This document shows positions 1 to 10,691 of a stretch of 64,000 nucleotides of DNA, in pieces (positions within the stretch are counted from its first letter, which is position 1; each line of letters opens with the position of its first letter). A program made the translations under genes and the position numbers. The notes beneath the pieces were generated by a model. It had not been told where the DNA came from. It worked only from the letters and a program-made list of their open reading frames with translations, and ran no database searches. The DNA is taken from assembly GCF_051014685.1 (NCBI RefSeq), contig NC_135055.1:10962001-11026000 (forward strand). Direction: 5' to 3'. The stretch is from Ptiloglossa arizonensis (taxonomy: Eukaryota > Arthropoda > Insecta > Hymenoptera > Colletidae).

Positions 1-1649
1 TATCGATAATTTCTTGATTTCGCGAAAACAATGCACGATAACATTGTTATTTCTTATTTAATAATAAATCGGTCATTATTTTGTCATACTTTCTGAATTA
101 CATTATAATTACATATTTATGTTCAGTGATACATTATTTCTTGATATTATGTTGCAATTTGTTGCAATACTTATAAGAATAATGTTTATCAGTTGTTTAT
201 TTGTTAATGAACGAAATCTGTATCTAGATATAGTTTATACGTATCAAACTATAATTTTGTACGAAACAAATTCGTTGAGAATTTATTGACTTTCCACTCG
301 TCCTGTTTATATGTTTAAAAATTCTAAGTAATATGAACACTAATGTTTAAATGTTCTGTAAATCGCAAGAGGGATTTTTGTTTATTCTCTTTTGCCTGTC
401 TGGCATGAATATTGACAGTACCAATGACAGTAGATAAATTATAACTATAAAATAAATTAGAACATTGAATTTGCAAAATACAATATTAATACATTGAAAA
501 AAGTGCAATTAAAAGTACGAGTAGAAAAATAATTGAAGTTTGCCGCTTCTCCGTAAATGTTTAAATTCAAATGCAATTATAATTTTCATCTAAAACAAAA
601 TAATGCTTCGTGCACACTGAGCGATAATATTTTCAATAAAACGTTTGCGCACGTACGAAAAATGTTTCATTTATTTTAAGGATTGGAGGATGCTCCAGGT
701 TGTTGAACAGTTTACGTCTATATAAATTTATTTTATTCTTTTCAAGTAACGAACACATCTCTGAAATGCTTCCCAAGTATCACGATATACTTTGTACATC
801 CATATTTTTATACTGCGTATATTTCAATGTTGCGTAAAAATATGTACAGTTACAAAACTATTTTTACCATATAGAAATATTATTAGCAGAAGATAGAGGT
901 GTTCCTTTTAAACCCCGGAAACAGTTCGTGAATGTTCAATAATGACAATGCATCTTCTCAGTTCGAAGACGAAAACTTTGTTGGCCATCCAGGGAACAAG
1001 GGGTGGAAAGAACCTTAGAAATCCTGTAACTGGTCACAAACTTAGTCTTTAGTCTGTGGCCATCATTGGTAACATTTCTTTTGTCTGTAGTTGTCGTAAC
1101 TGCACTACGTAGTTCCAGATCTCAGGGTAAATTCGTTACATCGCTTGATTCGAAAAAGTGATAAGTTACAACGAATTAATGTTACCGGCTACAACAACGT
1201 CTCGTAACATTAGATAGATTTAGAATTCGGTAATGGCATGTTTGAGCGTAGTCATTGAACTATTTAAAGTTTCAACTTTAACTTAGTGCAAATAATTTTA
1301 ACTTCAACTCAATGCGTGAAGTTTGAGCGAATGTTTTATTGATTCTTGAAAATGTTACACTTGTACACATTTGACGATGTAAAAATAATAATTGAACGCA
1401 AAATTTGATATCTTGAAATTGTCAATTGTCAGAATACCTTTGCAACTAGTTGAGTTAATATCAAATGTATGCTATTTGAGAGGATAAAAATTATCCGTAC
1501 AAAATTTGAAAAGTCCCATTTATCAAACGCTATGCACTAATGGGTCAATATAATATTTTTGAAAATGGTCGTTTACAGTATTTGAACAAACTACAATCAT
1601 ACTGAAGCAGTATTACAATCAAATTCGTTCTCCTGTGTATCTCTTGCAG

Positions 1650-1668
1650 GAGTGGGAAGAGTTAGAAG
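1650..1668 (+). other. possible 19-nt microexon
   Basis: A pyrimidine-rich run ending in CTCTTGCAG is followed by 19 bases and then by GTAACT, a plausible donor. The 19 bases read as an acidic EWEELE-like segment in one frame. The pattern fits a microexon inside a long intron, but single AG-to-GT pairs with fair flanks also arise by chance. No neighbouring exon was found to join it to, so this is only a candidate. Confidence 0.2.
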
Positions 1669-4600
1669 GTAACTAGGGATACCGGAACAAGATATTTCCA
1701 TCGAAACCCTCCTTGTTTGCTTACACTTCGGTAAGCGGTCGACTGGAAACATTAAAGACGATCTTCAATGCTATGTAACGACTGTCCGTCGCTTTAACCC
1801 GATACCTTTAATTCCACAGAAGAGAAAAGAGGAGCAAAGAGACACGGAATAAAATTTCACGTTTATCTTTCACGTAAGGTAATCGAGAATGTGATTTCTA
1901 TAGAACTGGGAATATGCTTTTTATGCAGGAAAAATAGATCATTTCTACTTCTTATTTCTCGAAAAATCAATTCGAAAGTTCTACTTCATTTTATGATTTC
2001 CACAAATTAAGAATTTCTCTACCACTTAATTTCGATTAGTATCTTCTTTGAAGATTAATTCCATTATCGTGGATTATCATCGTTTTTGTGCCAATTATTT
2101 AATAATATTCTAAAGAAATATTTCACTCAATGACTGATGTTTCTTTCTATCTAGATGTAATGTATACATACATACTATATCACGATTTAACGACTTACTA
2201 AAATATCTCGTATTTTCTATAAATAAAACAGTTACACATAGGTAAGAGAATAAATGAAACTACTGTTTAATATTGCATACCTTAACTACTTAATATTCCT
2301 TCGGTAGTATATATATATTCATTTGAATGAAATACAGCATACTTCATCTTTCTTGTCATTTGAATAAATGCTAAACGTTACTTCCTGTGACACGTATAAA
2401 AGTTCCTTTTATTGTAAAATGATAAAGCACGCAATATCACAAGCATTTCATTTTCCATTTAAAAAGACAGTGACTATATCTCACGGTTACCTCGTACCTG
2501 TAACTTTTTACTGCATTAGTTCTTTTCATGTACGTAACTATGAAATGGTAATAACATTATCATTAACTTAAGAGTCTCTAATTGCTGAGATTACAAGAAA
2601 AACGATTTTAAAATGTTCCTCAGATAATGGTTTCTATCGCCCGGTTGAATAACAACGAAGATTAAAGTGTGTGTTCATTTCAATTATTGTAATTTAGTCG
2701 CTGTCGCGTTTAATAATTTCAAAATGCAATGCATTCTCAATTCCAGTTATTGTCGACGTTCAGATTTGTAGTAATTTATTGTAACACGATATTTAAGTCT
2801 AATTATCTATAAAAGAAGAAATATAATATTTTTGGAATTAGACTTTCATTTTTGTCAACATGTAATGTATTTGTCTGTTATATTATGTTATGGAATTTCA
2901 TTTTATTAATCGCATTATTAATTATTCATACTATAGATATGCGAACATATTATGGATCCTATTATTAATAACAGTTTCCTCTTGTGTAGATGTTTGCAAT
3001 GAATACCAAATAATATTACACCGCTTGTGCATTGTAAATTCAAATGAGAAATGCATTTGTGCTAAGTAATAACTGTTACGCATTTCAAGTGGTACTGTTT
3101 CATTATGTGGACACTATCCGCAAACTCGAGATTTCGTATACACATAAATGGCGCTTTGGTCGATCTATTCCTGATATAATTTTAAAATGATTACACATTG
3201 ACCGTTCCTTGCAATTCTCTTCTAGTTATAATTAGGATTACTAATTTGAAAGAGTAAGCAATTAATACTATATATTTAATCATTACTATACACTGGAAAT
3301 TAAATAGAAGACAAGAGAAATTATTTACATTGAACGTTATCCGCGTAAACGTTCGTACCCTTTAATTCAGGAATAATAAGTATTTGGAATAAATTAAAAA
3401 GGAAAAAGAAATATATATATATAAAATAACTTATTAAAGTTACTTTAACCTTGACATACTTCCGATATTTACGTAAAGTTACTTTTACATAGGAATGAAA
3501 TATTGTATAAACACACCTAGGTGCCGCTAAAATCGAAAAAGAAAGCTTTTTGCGTATACCCATATCGCATATCGCATGAAACCGTGTATTTTAAAAGGAA
3601 ATTCGATATAGATTTAAAATATTCTTTTACAGTAACACATTTTGATTTTAGTTTTGTACGATACCAATAATTCTGTTACTTCCTGTCAGTACTTCCGTAT
3701 AACAGAATTGTTATGAAAGTAATTACAGTTATAGCCTATAAGAGTGTAAAACTTTACAAGTGATTCCATTTTTGGTTTATAATGTTTCATACGTGTAACG
3801 TGTGTGACAAGTATCTATCGAATATGTCGCGTATACTTTAAAGGTTCATTTCCAAGTATTCGTTATTTTTCTAAAGTCTCGAATTACGCAATAATCTGTG
3901 TTCTTAACAATTAGAATTCCTAACAAATTACATTTAGACGTGAAACCTACAAACGAAATGGTACAAAATGCAGAGCATAATAATATTTATTTACATAATA
4001 TTGGAATTGTCGATCGAAGAATTACGTATGTTGTCATTAACATGTGAATCTCGAGTTTCGTTACCTTGATATCAAGGTTCGTTGGAGTAGAACACGCTAT
4101 AATGAAACCATTCAAGGTATCGTTTGTGCTAGAAATTAAGGTCAGTTCTGAAAGATATGTGCATAATATATACTGCTACTGCAGTTTGTACGCACGAGAT
4201 AAGTTATCAAAATGAACAGGGAAGAAAAGCAAAATAATTCCTCGGTAGGTATTCCATTTAAGCTCATTTTGTACTAAAGAAGTTTATCTCGTTTACACTT
4301 GGTACGGTGTACGATATTGTATCACGTCTTGTTTTTCCACCACAGATTTTATGGAAGCAGCGAGCGTGCATTGGCAAGAAAACCCCTGCGGAGGTGGAGA
4401 ATGTTCAGTAACTTTTCAAGTTTATTAGTCTCGAGGGTGGTGCTTGGATTCTTATTGAAACAAAGTTCTAGCATCGTTGACTAATTGGAGGACATGTTTT
4501 CTCCGTACCAAGCTGCACCGATTCTTTAGATCTGTATACACTTTCCCAATAAACACATTAGTTCTTCGATTCTCACTTTGAGGGGTCCTCCGGTCTAAAG

Positions 4601-4920
4601 TTAGACAAAAATCGACTTTGGTTCGCATATATTTCTTTTTCAGTTTACGTGCTTAAAAATTTTCAACAAAGAAGACCGAATTACTGCTCATTCTTCGGTA
4701 TCCTTATTTATTTTTAACGAACGGAGTGATGTACTTTACTCGACACTACGTTTCGGTAAGAAAGTTCATCAAGTTATAGTGTGTACAGTTGTTTAAAATT
4801 CATGAACATAAAAATATTTTACGTTCCCACTCGTTTCTATACATCCGGGAGGGGTATCGATTTTTTGCACACATCAAACTTTTTTATCTCGAACCGAGGC
4901 TCAGACTCGATAAGAACATA

Positions 4921-4985
4921 AATGGAGAGTGAGCGAGATAAAGCTATGACAACCGACCGCATTACGTGCGGTCGATCAACCCTTA
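4921..4985. repeat. degenerate repeat with GAGCGAGATA motif, copy 1
   Basis: The segment contains GAGTGAGCGAGATA, then a perfect GACCGCA/TGCGGTC hairpin with loop TTACG, then ATCAACC. A similar order of words (GAGCGAGATA, CGCATTAC, CGGTAACC) recurs at 48750-48810. The two are probably diverged copies of one dispersed element. I cannot name the family. Confidence 0.3.
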
Positions 4986-5044
4986 AGACGAAATAAAAAT
5001 TTGTATACTTTTCATTACATTTTCTTTAAAATATCATGAATGAA

Positions 5045-5212
5045 ATGGCGAAGTGTTCTCGATGGAAATGAATCGAAACACGACCCCGTTCGGACAATTT
5101 TTAATTATACGTTATTCGGGTCGTTTCTAAAAAAACTTTCAAGTACGTATAATTAAAAATAGTCCGAACGAGGTCGCGTTTGGATTAATTTTTATCAGGA
5201 AAACATCGACAA
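5045..5212. mobile_element. foldback/MITE-like inverted repeat
   Basis: Two arms of about 60 bp face each other across a 32-bp centre. The best-matched parts are 5070-5112 and 5145-5187; both contain the word GTTCGGAC followed by a TTTTTAATTATACGT-type run. The match continues outward more weakly to about 5045 and 5212. There is no coding content. This is the shape of a short non-autonomous DNA transposon or foldback element; superfamily unknown and no clear target duplication seen. Confidence 0.5.
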
Positions 5213-7894
5213 TCCATTAATAATATTCTTATAATGGTATAATGATAATTATAAATTTTTATTTCCTGTCGTGTGCGAAATTCGATCTCACGTGGAGTAA
5301 GTATCGTTCTCACCTGTGATCGTTGACAGGTAGAATTGTTTTTTTTTTTTTTTTTTTCGTGATCCTGTATGTAAATAGCCTTCACGAAATTGTACATACG
5401 GGTGTGATTAATGTATTTTAATATTACAGGATGACAGTTGCCAAAGTATTTGCAATTGTTTTATATTTAATCTAATATTTTAGTTCTTTCAGTAAAGTTT
5501 TGCAATATTTCGATTATCGCTACACTCACACTGAACGCGAAACATTATTGCTTTTTGGTTTCGGCTCAATAGAATTAAAACATTCGAACATACGAGAAGT
5601 GTGTATTTTTTTTTCATCGACGGTCTTTAGTTGACGTATTTTTTCAACGAATTAATATTTTCATTTATAAGTGGAAATTTTGTTCTGTATACAAAAGCGT
5701 CCACGCGAAACCGAATAAAAAAATTAAAAATGACTTCAATAGTAACATTGTTTAAAAGTATTATTTTTTAATTTTCTATCGAGTAATTTGGAATGTAAGA
5801 TAATCTATGCAATAATTGAAGTCAAACAGGCAAACCGATCCAAAGATTGTTGTGCAAATAGAAATGGAGACAAATATTGAATTTAATCAATTTCGATAGT
5901 CCAATATCTATCTGCTTCAGGTAAGGTCGCGTATTTTTCAGTTCATCTTTTCTGTCTATCTTTTGTCGGCTTAAAATTAAATAATACATCACACCTCCGC
6001 TTTGTAGGGACCACACGAGTTAATTCTGTTTATCAAGACTTATATCAGCGGTGTAAGTAGAAGCGGTGCAATTTAACTCTCTTTTTAGCCGATTCAATGA
6101 AGTATTCATTTGCGTCATTTTTACAAGCGGATGTATGCGTACGAATTAATTGCAAAATTTATCTTCCCCTTCTCGTCAAAATAACATCAACCGCTGTGGA
6201 GAACATTCTGTGCATTGCTGTGGAAACTTTGCTTAAAAATAATTTGTATATTATAAACTGAAGACTGTCTTGTCGATTCGTAAGACTTATTCTACTATGT
6301 AATATATTCGTAAAATTAGCATAAAATACGCTATATTTATTATAAATTAATACAGCATAGCCACGTTAAGACTTACGTTATGCATTTTGGAAAGAAATGG
6401 AGATGGTATGAAAATAAATCCTTCTCAGCTATTTTCAGTTCTACTATTTCTGAGCTTTTAGTTAAACATTTATTCTTACTGTTCAACGGGAAAATCACTT
6501 AACTTTTTATTTCCTAAATTATTTAAAAGTCACAAGAAAATGTATTTCTTTATATTTTCGTGTATAACATAAACTATATGAATTATATAACATATCATGA
6601 TTTACACAAATAATTGGAAAATGAAAAATTTTGTTTAAAAATAACAGATTTAAGTTTTCTATCTCTTCTACGCCTTCACCTATACAAAAATACCTCTTGT
6701 CTTTAGTCTGTATATTCAAGGGAAATATTTACAATAACACTTATTAGTATACTGCAAAATAAATGTTGCCATTATTTATATAAAATTAATTGAAAGTCTG
6801 TATTCACAGTTTTGAAAATGATTACGACAATAATATTTCATTAAACAATTTTAAATACGTGGCTACATACACGTCTACAGTGAAAAAGAAAGGGTTAAGT
6901 AATCGAACGAGTTTATGCAGGCGTAACGTTATACTTGTACGTCACTTGTTTCAATTATTAATTTATTTCTCATTTCGAAGATTCTCGCTGACTGTATATA
7001 TTACATTATTTGCTTGCGTCAATTTCACTTCCTTCTGCACTCCCTTATTTTTTCCCCGAGATTGTAACGAAAGCTTTTATAAAATCGTGGTTAAATCTCA
7101 TCATGAGACAGCTTTTTTCCTCAAGCGAAACAATGTTCCTGGCATCAACACGGACAAGCATCAAAGTGTACGTCGTGAAGCGTACTGAGGGAAAAAACGT
7201 GTTTTTCCGTTGCGTACATCGTGAAAGATGTTAATACCATTTTTCTAGGTTAGCCTATATTTTCTTTTTGAAGGTTTCGGGGTTCAGGTAGTACAGTTAT
7301 AACAAAGTACTGGAATGCCTCGTGACGAAAAAATGAAATCTCACAGCAATGCATTAGAATGAAAAATGTTCACACACACGTTTAAGGAATGTGTAGACGC
7401 GCAAGTATGAAACTTTACTGCCGAGAATGTATTTGCTTGAGGAAAATAAAGTACTTCTCATGCAAATAGCATGGTATTGAGGTATGAAGAAAATATGCTT
7501 AATAGACTCCGACGGTATTTAAAAGACAAAGGTCACTTTTTAGTTTTTAAAACGATAATTTATTGTTCCTACACGGTTAATATTAATATCCTCGATGTAA
7601 AAGAATATGCAATTCTATTTTCGTCAGAGCACTTCTGATACTTTCAGAAAAAAGTTTAGAGAAATTTGTTATAAGAAAATATTTATGATGAAGATTTTTC
7701 GTATATTGCATACAAGCAGCATATTGCTCACAATCATAAAATTCTAAGAATACAAATACAATGTTAAGTACTATTAATTGTTTTTAATTATCTCCTAAAT
7801 GATTTTGAAACACAATTGTAAATAACCAATCTGTTGATCATATTATACACTAACTTAATTTTTGCAACTACTAATTGAAATCGCACATTATTTT
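5213..7894. other. AT-rich noncoding stretch
   Basis: This stretch holds a 19-T homopolymer at 5339-5357. The longest open frame (6790-7188, 132 codons) shows no domain, signal or family resemblance and overlaps another frame of similar quality, so it is not called. No RNA gene or clear transposon end was seen. Confidence 0.55.
5339..5357. repeat. poly-T homopolymer (19 T)
   Basis: An uninterrupted run of 19 T. On the other strand it could be a decayed poly-A tail of a retroposed sequence, but no polyadenylation signal or target duplication supports that. Confidence 0.8.
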
Positions 7895-8105
7895 TAGTTC
7901 GAATCATGATCAAAATCAATTTTTATAAGTTATTTAATCATTTGCAATGCACAAATAAGATGCACATTGTTCGCTTAATGTTGGGAACATGCATAAATGT
8001 TAATAACAATCGCGGAAATGAACAAACATTCACCGAAACCGTTCGTCTTCATAGATTTCGCATTATCTTGATGTTTATTTATCACATTTATTAACAGCCG
8101 TCGTA
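7895..8105 (+). repeat. partial 544-bp satellite unit (P0) before cassette A
   Basis: This segment matches the second half of the 544-bp unit, from the GATCAAAATCAATTT word through AACAATCGCGGAAATGAA and the CATAGATTTCGC...TGATGTTTATTTATCA block, ending at AACAGCCGTCGTAG. It is more diverged than the central units. It leads directly into the promoter-like block of cassette A. Confidence 0.8.
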
Positions 8106-8174
8106 GAATCCTTGAAATATTCGATTAGATCGAACAAAGACTATCGAAGTAACGGTAAGTGACCTTGTGGTGGG

Positions 8175-8183
8175 TATATAAGG
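8175..8183 (+). promoter_or_regulatory. TATA box of cassette A
   Basis: TATATAAGG preceded by a G-rich run and followed by a C-rich run; the same arrangement is present in cassette B. About 25-30 bp downstream both copies share an ATTTCATTC word that could be the initiator. Position and conservation support a core promoter. Pol II is assumed because of the AATAAA downstream, but a TATA-dependent Pol III promoter cannot be excluded. Confidence 0.55.
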
Positions 8184-8279
8184 ACCCCCTCCAGTTTCCA
8201 AAAATTTCATTCCATGAGGAGCCTCGGAGGCGGACGGATATCTCGATTTTAGGTACCTGGACCCTCTGCAGACCATCTT

Positions 8280-8326
8280 GGTAACCGGTACTGACTGTCG
8301 ATAGGCGGTGGTCAGTACTGGCGACC
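8280..8326 (+). ncRNA. leader hairpin of cassette A
   Basis: The outer stem pairs 8280-8295 with 8311-8326 (16 positions; a 2-base internal loop and one G-U pair). Inside it, TGTC pairs with GGCG (8296-8299/8304-8307) around a GATA loop, with a GTG bulge. In cassette B the inner arm is CGCC, so both U-G pairs become C-G pairs, and an A in the outer arm becomes G and still pairs with U. Pairing is kept although the sequence changed. Confidence 0.55.
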
Positions 8327-8329
8327 ACT

Positions 8330-8554
8330 CTCTAATTTTTTTTTTCAGCTTTTTTTTCTTTGATTCAGCTTATTTCATTTGTTCTGACATATCTGTATTT
8401 GTTCCCCAATTTTAACTTGTACTTATTTTTGCATGTTTATTTGTTTTTGTCACTGCTTCGTTTATTTTCATTGTTACTGCATGACTATTTAATCACTAAT
8501 CAATTTCATTTCTATTTTCTTTCATGCCTTGACTTTAGGTTTCTTTCACTTAGG
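8330..8554 (+). other. T-rich tract, possible intron 3' part
   Basis: A strongly pyrimidine-biased tract beginning with 11 T after the leader hairpin and ending in GCCTTGACTTTAG then TTTCACTTAG. The same composition and the same GCCTTGACTTTAG end occur in cassette B (12644-12860). The end resembles a splice acceptor. A possible donor, TTGGTAACC, lies at the foot of the leader hairpin in both copies; this is inference. Confidence 0.4.
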
Positions 8555-8614
8555 CAGAAGAACGAAGAGGATTCCCTCGTCGCAACCGCCGTAGGATCTT
8601 TAGTTAAGCTTGGA

Positions 8615-9145
8615 ATAAGTTAGTTTTAAGACCACCATGTACAAATATCTGTGATCTGCCGAGTAATTATCCAATCTTTAGCTTATTTTTGCTCGCTTGC
8701 TCGTTTCTCAGTCCGGCCACCTCTGCTTGTTGCATAAGCAAGTGACCGGCCGTGGAGGTGGACCGAACGATCGATCGCCGTCTCTTCTGGTGCGTCCGCT
8801 TTGAGAGAGAACATGCTACGAACACAGGGGCAGGTGTTCGCACCGGTCCCTGTGGAAGCCCTTGTGCCACAAGACCCTCTCTTCGTCATCCTCCGTAAGT
8901 CAGGTCCACGCTCTGCGTGGTTCCTGACGCGGAGTTGGGAGAAACGGGGCACTCCAAGGAGTGGACGGCGTCGTGCATTTCCTTGAGAATCGGGCCCACT
9001 GAGGAGAAACGGGACCGACCTAGTAGGAACAACTCCACGGTTCGCGTCGCGTATTCCCCAATTTTGCCTCATTTTTCCATAATGTAATTGCTCGGCAGAA
9101 TTAAACGAGGAGATCGAACGAACATTGATTCCTTCTATCTCTGCA
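8615..9145 (+). repeat. 520-bp body module, copy 1 (cassette A)
   Basis: First of two tandem copies of the GC-richer body module. Shared words include CCAATCTTTAGCTTA, GCATAAGCAAGTGACCGG, CGATCGCCGTCTCTTC, GGAGAAACGGGGCACTCC, GGGCCCACTGA and TTTTGCCTCATTTTTCC. It ends in a hairpin at 9110-9141 in which one arm is mismatched (GAACGAA against TTCCTTC). Open frames on the minus strand here are not kept in copy 2 or in cassette B. Confidence 0.75.
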
Positions 9146-9149
9146 GTTA

Positions 9150-9618
9150 GAATTAGTTAGTCTTAAGGCTGTGATCTGCCAAGCAATTATCCAATCTTTA
9201 GCTTAATTTTGCTCGCTTCGTCGTTCCTCAGTCCGGTCACCACTGCTTTTTGTACAAGCAAGTGGCCGGCCGTGTAGGTGGTCCGAACGGTCTATCGCCG
9301 TCTCTTCCGGTGTGTCTGCTTCCAGAGGGGACATGTTGCGAGCACAGGAGCAGGCATTTTTGCCAGTCCCTGCGAAAGCCGCCAAAATAAGACCCTCTCG
9401 TCGTAAAGATGGAGAAACGGGGCACTCCTCTAGGGGAGTGGATGGCGTCGCTCGTTTTCTCTGGAATCGGACCCACTGAAGAGAAACGGGATAGACCTAG
9501 TAGGATCAACCGCACGGTTCGTGTCGCGTCTTTCCCAATTTTGCCTCATTTTTCCATAATGTAATTGCTTGGCAGAACTAAACGAGGAGATCGAAGGAAC
9601 ATTGATTCCTTCCATCTC
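9150..9618 (+). repeat. 520-bp body module, copy 2 (cassette A)
   Basis: Second copy of the body module, offset 520 bp from the first at the CCAATCTTTAGC anchor. It is missing about 40 bp in the middle relative to copy 1 and cassette B. It ends in a fully paired hairpin at 9587-9618 (GAAGGAA with TTCCTTC, inside a GAGAT/ATCTC outer stem). Confidence 0.75.
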
Positions 9619-9784
9619 TTTGGTTTAGTATCTTCGTTTGTACCGCGTGTCGAGGGAGATCGATGGAACTTTGATTCCATCTATCTCTCTCCGGGTCTCC
9701 GCTCGCAGCAACCTCCACGTGGTGAGACCTGGTAATCGGTATTACTCCCGACGAACAATAATTATTCGTCGTGGGTAGTACCGA
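9587..9784 (+). ncRNA. four consecutive 3' hairpins, cassette A
   Basis: Hairpin 1 (9587-9618): GAGAT-c-GAAGGAA pairs with TTCCTTC-c-ATCTC. Hairpin 2 (9652-9691): the same plan but with GATGGAA/TTCCATC, a compensated A-T swap inside the stem. Hairpin 3: CCGGGTCTC (9691-9699) with GAGACCTGG (9724-9732), enclosing a CCACGTGG palindrome. Hairpin 4: 9736-9755 with 9765-9784, 20 positions with one mismatch and two G-U pairs around a 9-base loop. Hairpins 2 to 4 recur unchanged in cassette B. Confidence 0.6.
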
Positions 9785-9937
9785 GCTAATTGGCTGCGAA
9801 TTTAGAATAATAATTTTTACGGTATAAGAACAAGTACAGAACTTTAAAGAACAACATTTTTGTAATCAGTATGAAAGTGCGAAAATGTTAATGGATCGAT
9901 GGAATGCGATTGTATCTCCGATGAATTGATGTATTGA

Positions 9938-9943
9938 AATAAA
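9938..9943 (+). terminator. polyadenylation signal of cassette A
   Basis: AATAAA followed by TCTATTTGACTGACAACC; the signal and its flanks are identical in cassette B (13810). It is the natural 3' end of a Pol II transcript from this cassette. An isolated AATAAA is common in AT-rich DNA; the weight comes from conservation and position. Confidence 0.45.
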
Positions 9944-10104
9944 ATCTATTTGACTGACAACCGAAACTTTATTTTTGCCCATTAATTGTTTCCATTTCTT
10001 TAACCCGATCCTATCAACTGCTAAAACTTCTCAAAACTATACGTACTCGATTACTATGTTCTCCCGATACAAAAGTCCAAAATCAGCGACAAATCTAGCC
10101 GAAG

Positions 10105-10662
10105 TTCCGAAATTCGTTCGAATATCCCGCAAAATCTCAATTCGCGGAAATTCTTGGAATTTGACGTCATTTCTATGAATCCGTGAAATCCTGCCACTTC
10201 CTCGCGTATCATGTGTTCCTGGTACCAAATTCTCGAAATCGTCGAAAACTTTCAGCAAAAATTCAGAAATTCATTCGAAAATCCCGCGAAATCTCAATTC
10301 GTGGAAATTCTTGGAATTTGACGTCATCCCTAAGAATCCACGAAATAAGAATACCTCCTCGAGTATCATGTGCTCTTGATACCAAAGTCTCGAAGTCGTC
10401 GAAAAATTGTAGCAAAAGTTTAGAAATTCATTCGAAAATCCCGCAAAATCTCGATTCGCGGAAATTCTTGGAATTTGACGTCATTCCCAAAAATCCCCGG
10501 AATAAGAATACCTTCTCGAGTATCATGTTTTCCTGTTATCAAAGCCCAAAATCAACGAAAAATTCTGGCAAAAGTACGGAAATTCATTCGAAAAACCCGC
10601 AAAATCACAATTCGCGGAAATGCTTGGAATTTGACATCACTTCTGATACCAAGAGACTCAAA
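10105..10662 (+). repeat. 157-bp minisatellite with CRE palindrome, four units
   Basis: Four head-to-tail units with a period of 156-157 bp. Each has a TTCGAAAATCCCGCAAAATC-like word followed by AATTC(G)CGGAAATTCTTGGAAT and then TGACGTCA. The palindrome lies at 10162, 10319 and 10476; the fourth unit has TGACATCA at 10632. TGACGTCA is the canonical CREB/ATF site. A 175-codon open frame (10183-10710) runs through the array but uses different frames of the unit, so it is not coding. After cassette B only one unit is present. Confidence 0.8.
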
Positions 10663-10691
10663 ATCGAACATTTTCGGAATAAATTGATGTT

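Larger units (their letters stand above)
1..5044. other. AT-rich noncoding stretch, no supported gene
   Basis: No open frame longer than about 80 codons and none with recognisable protein character. The stretch is AT-rich with scattered CpG. It holds one possible microexon (1650-1668) and a short perfect 10-bp inverted repeat at 3669-3678/3700-3709 that is within chance expectation. Near 4920-4985 is a degenerate motif shared with 48750-48810. Otherwise I see nothing. Confidence 0.6.
8112..9960 (+). ncRNA. candidate structured non-coding RNA gene, cassette A
   Basis: A transcription-unit-like cassette that recurs as cassette B about 4.3 kb downstream. In order: a conserved upstream block starting at GAAATATTCGATTAGATC, a TATATAAGG box at 8175-8183, a leader ending in a strong hairpin (8280-8326), an 11-T run, a T-rich tract to about 8550 ending in acceptor-like CTTTAG and CTTAG, then a GC-richer body. 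The body holds a module of about 520 bp in two tandem copies (anchor words at 8671 and 9191). Next come hairpins at 9587-9618, 9652-9691, 9691-9732 and 9736-9784, and AATAAA at 9938. No reading frame is conserved with cassette B. Selection appears to act on RNA structure, so I favour a long non-coding RNA. A non-autonomous mobile element, or a short Pol III RNA ending at the T run, are alternatives. Family not recognised. Confidence 0.5.

Noticed and set aside
3669..3709. 10-bp perfect inverted repeat AATTCTGTTA/TAACAGAATT
   Set aside because: Several such pairs are expected by chance in 64 kb at this base composition, and the arms do not extend.
6790..7188. 132-codon frame
   Set aside because: Overlaps a second frame; composition is that of the AT-rich background; no motif.
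8091..8175. Possible heat-shock element upstream of the cassette A TATA box
   Set aside because: GAA and TTC words are present but not at nGAAnnTTCn spacing.
8683..9072. 129-codon minus-strand frame in cassette A (and 94 codons at 13017-13301 in cassette B)
   Set aside because: The homologous bases are read in different frames in the two cassettes and in the second body module. The low stop count follows from the GC-richer composition.
8112..9960. Cassette A as a telomerase RNA gene
   Set aside because: No template matching an insect TTAGG repeat (a CCTAACCTAA-type word) was found in the cassette.
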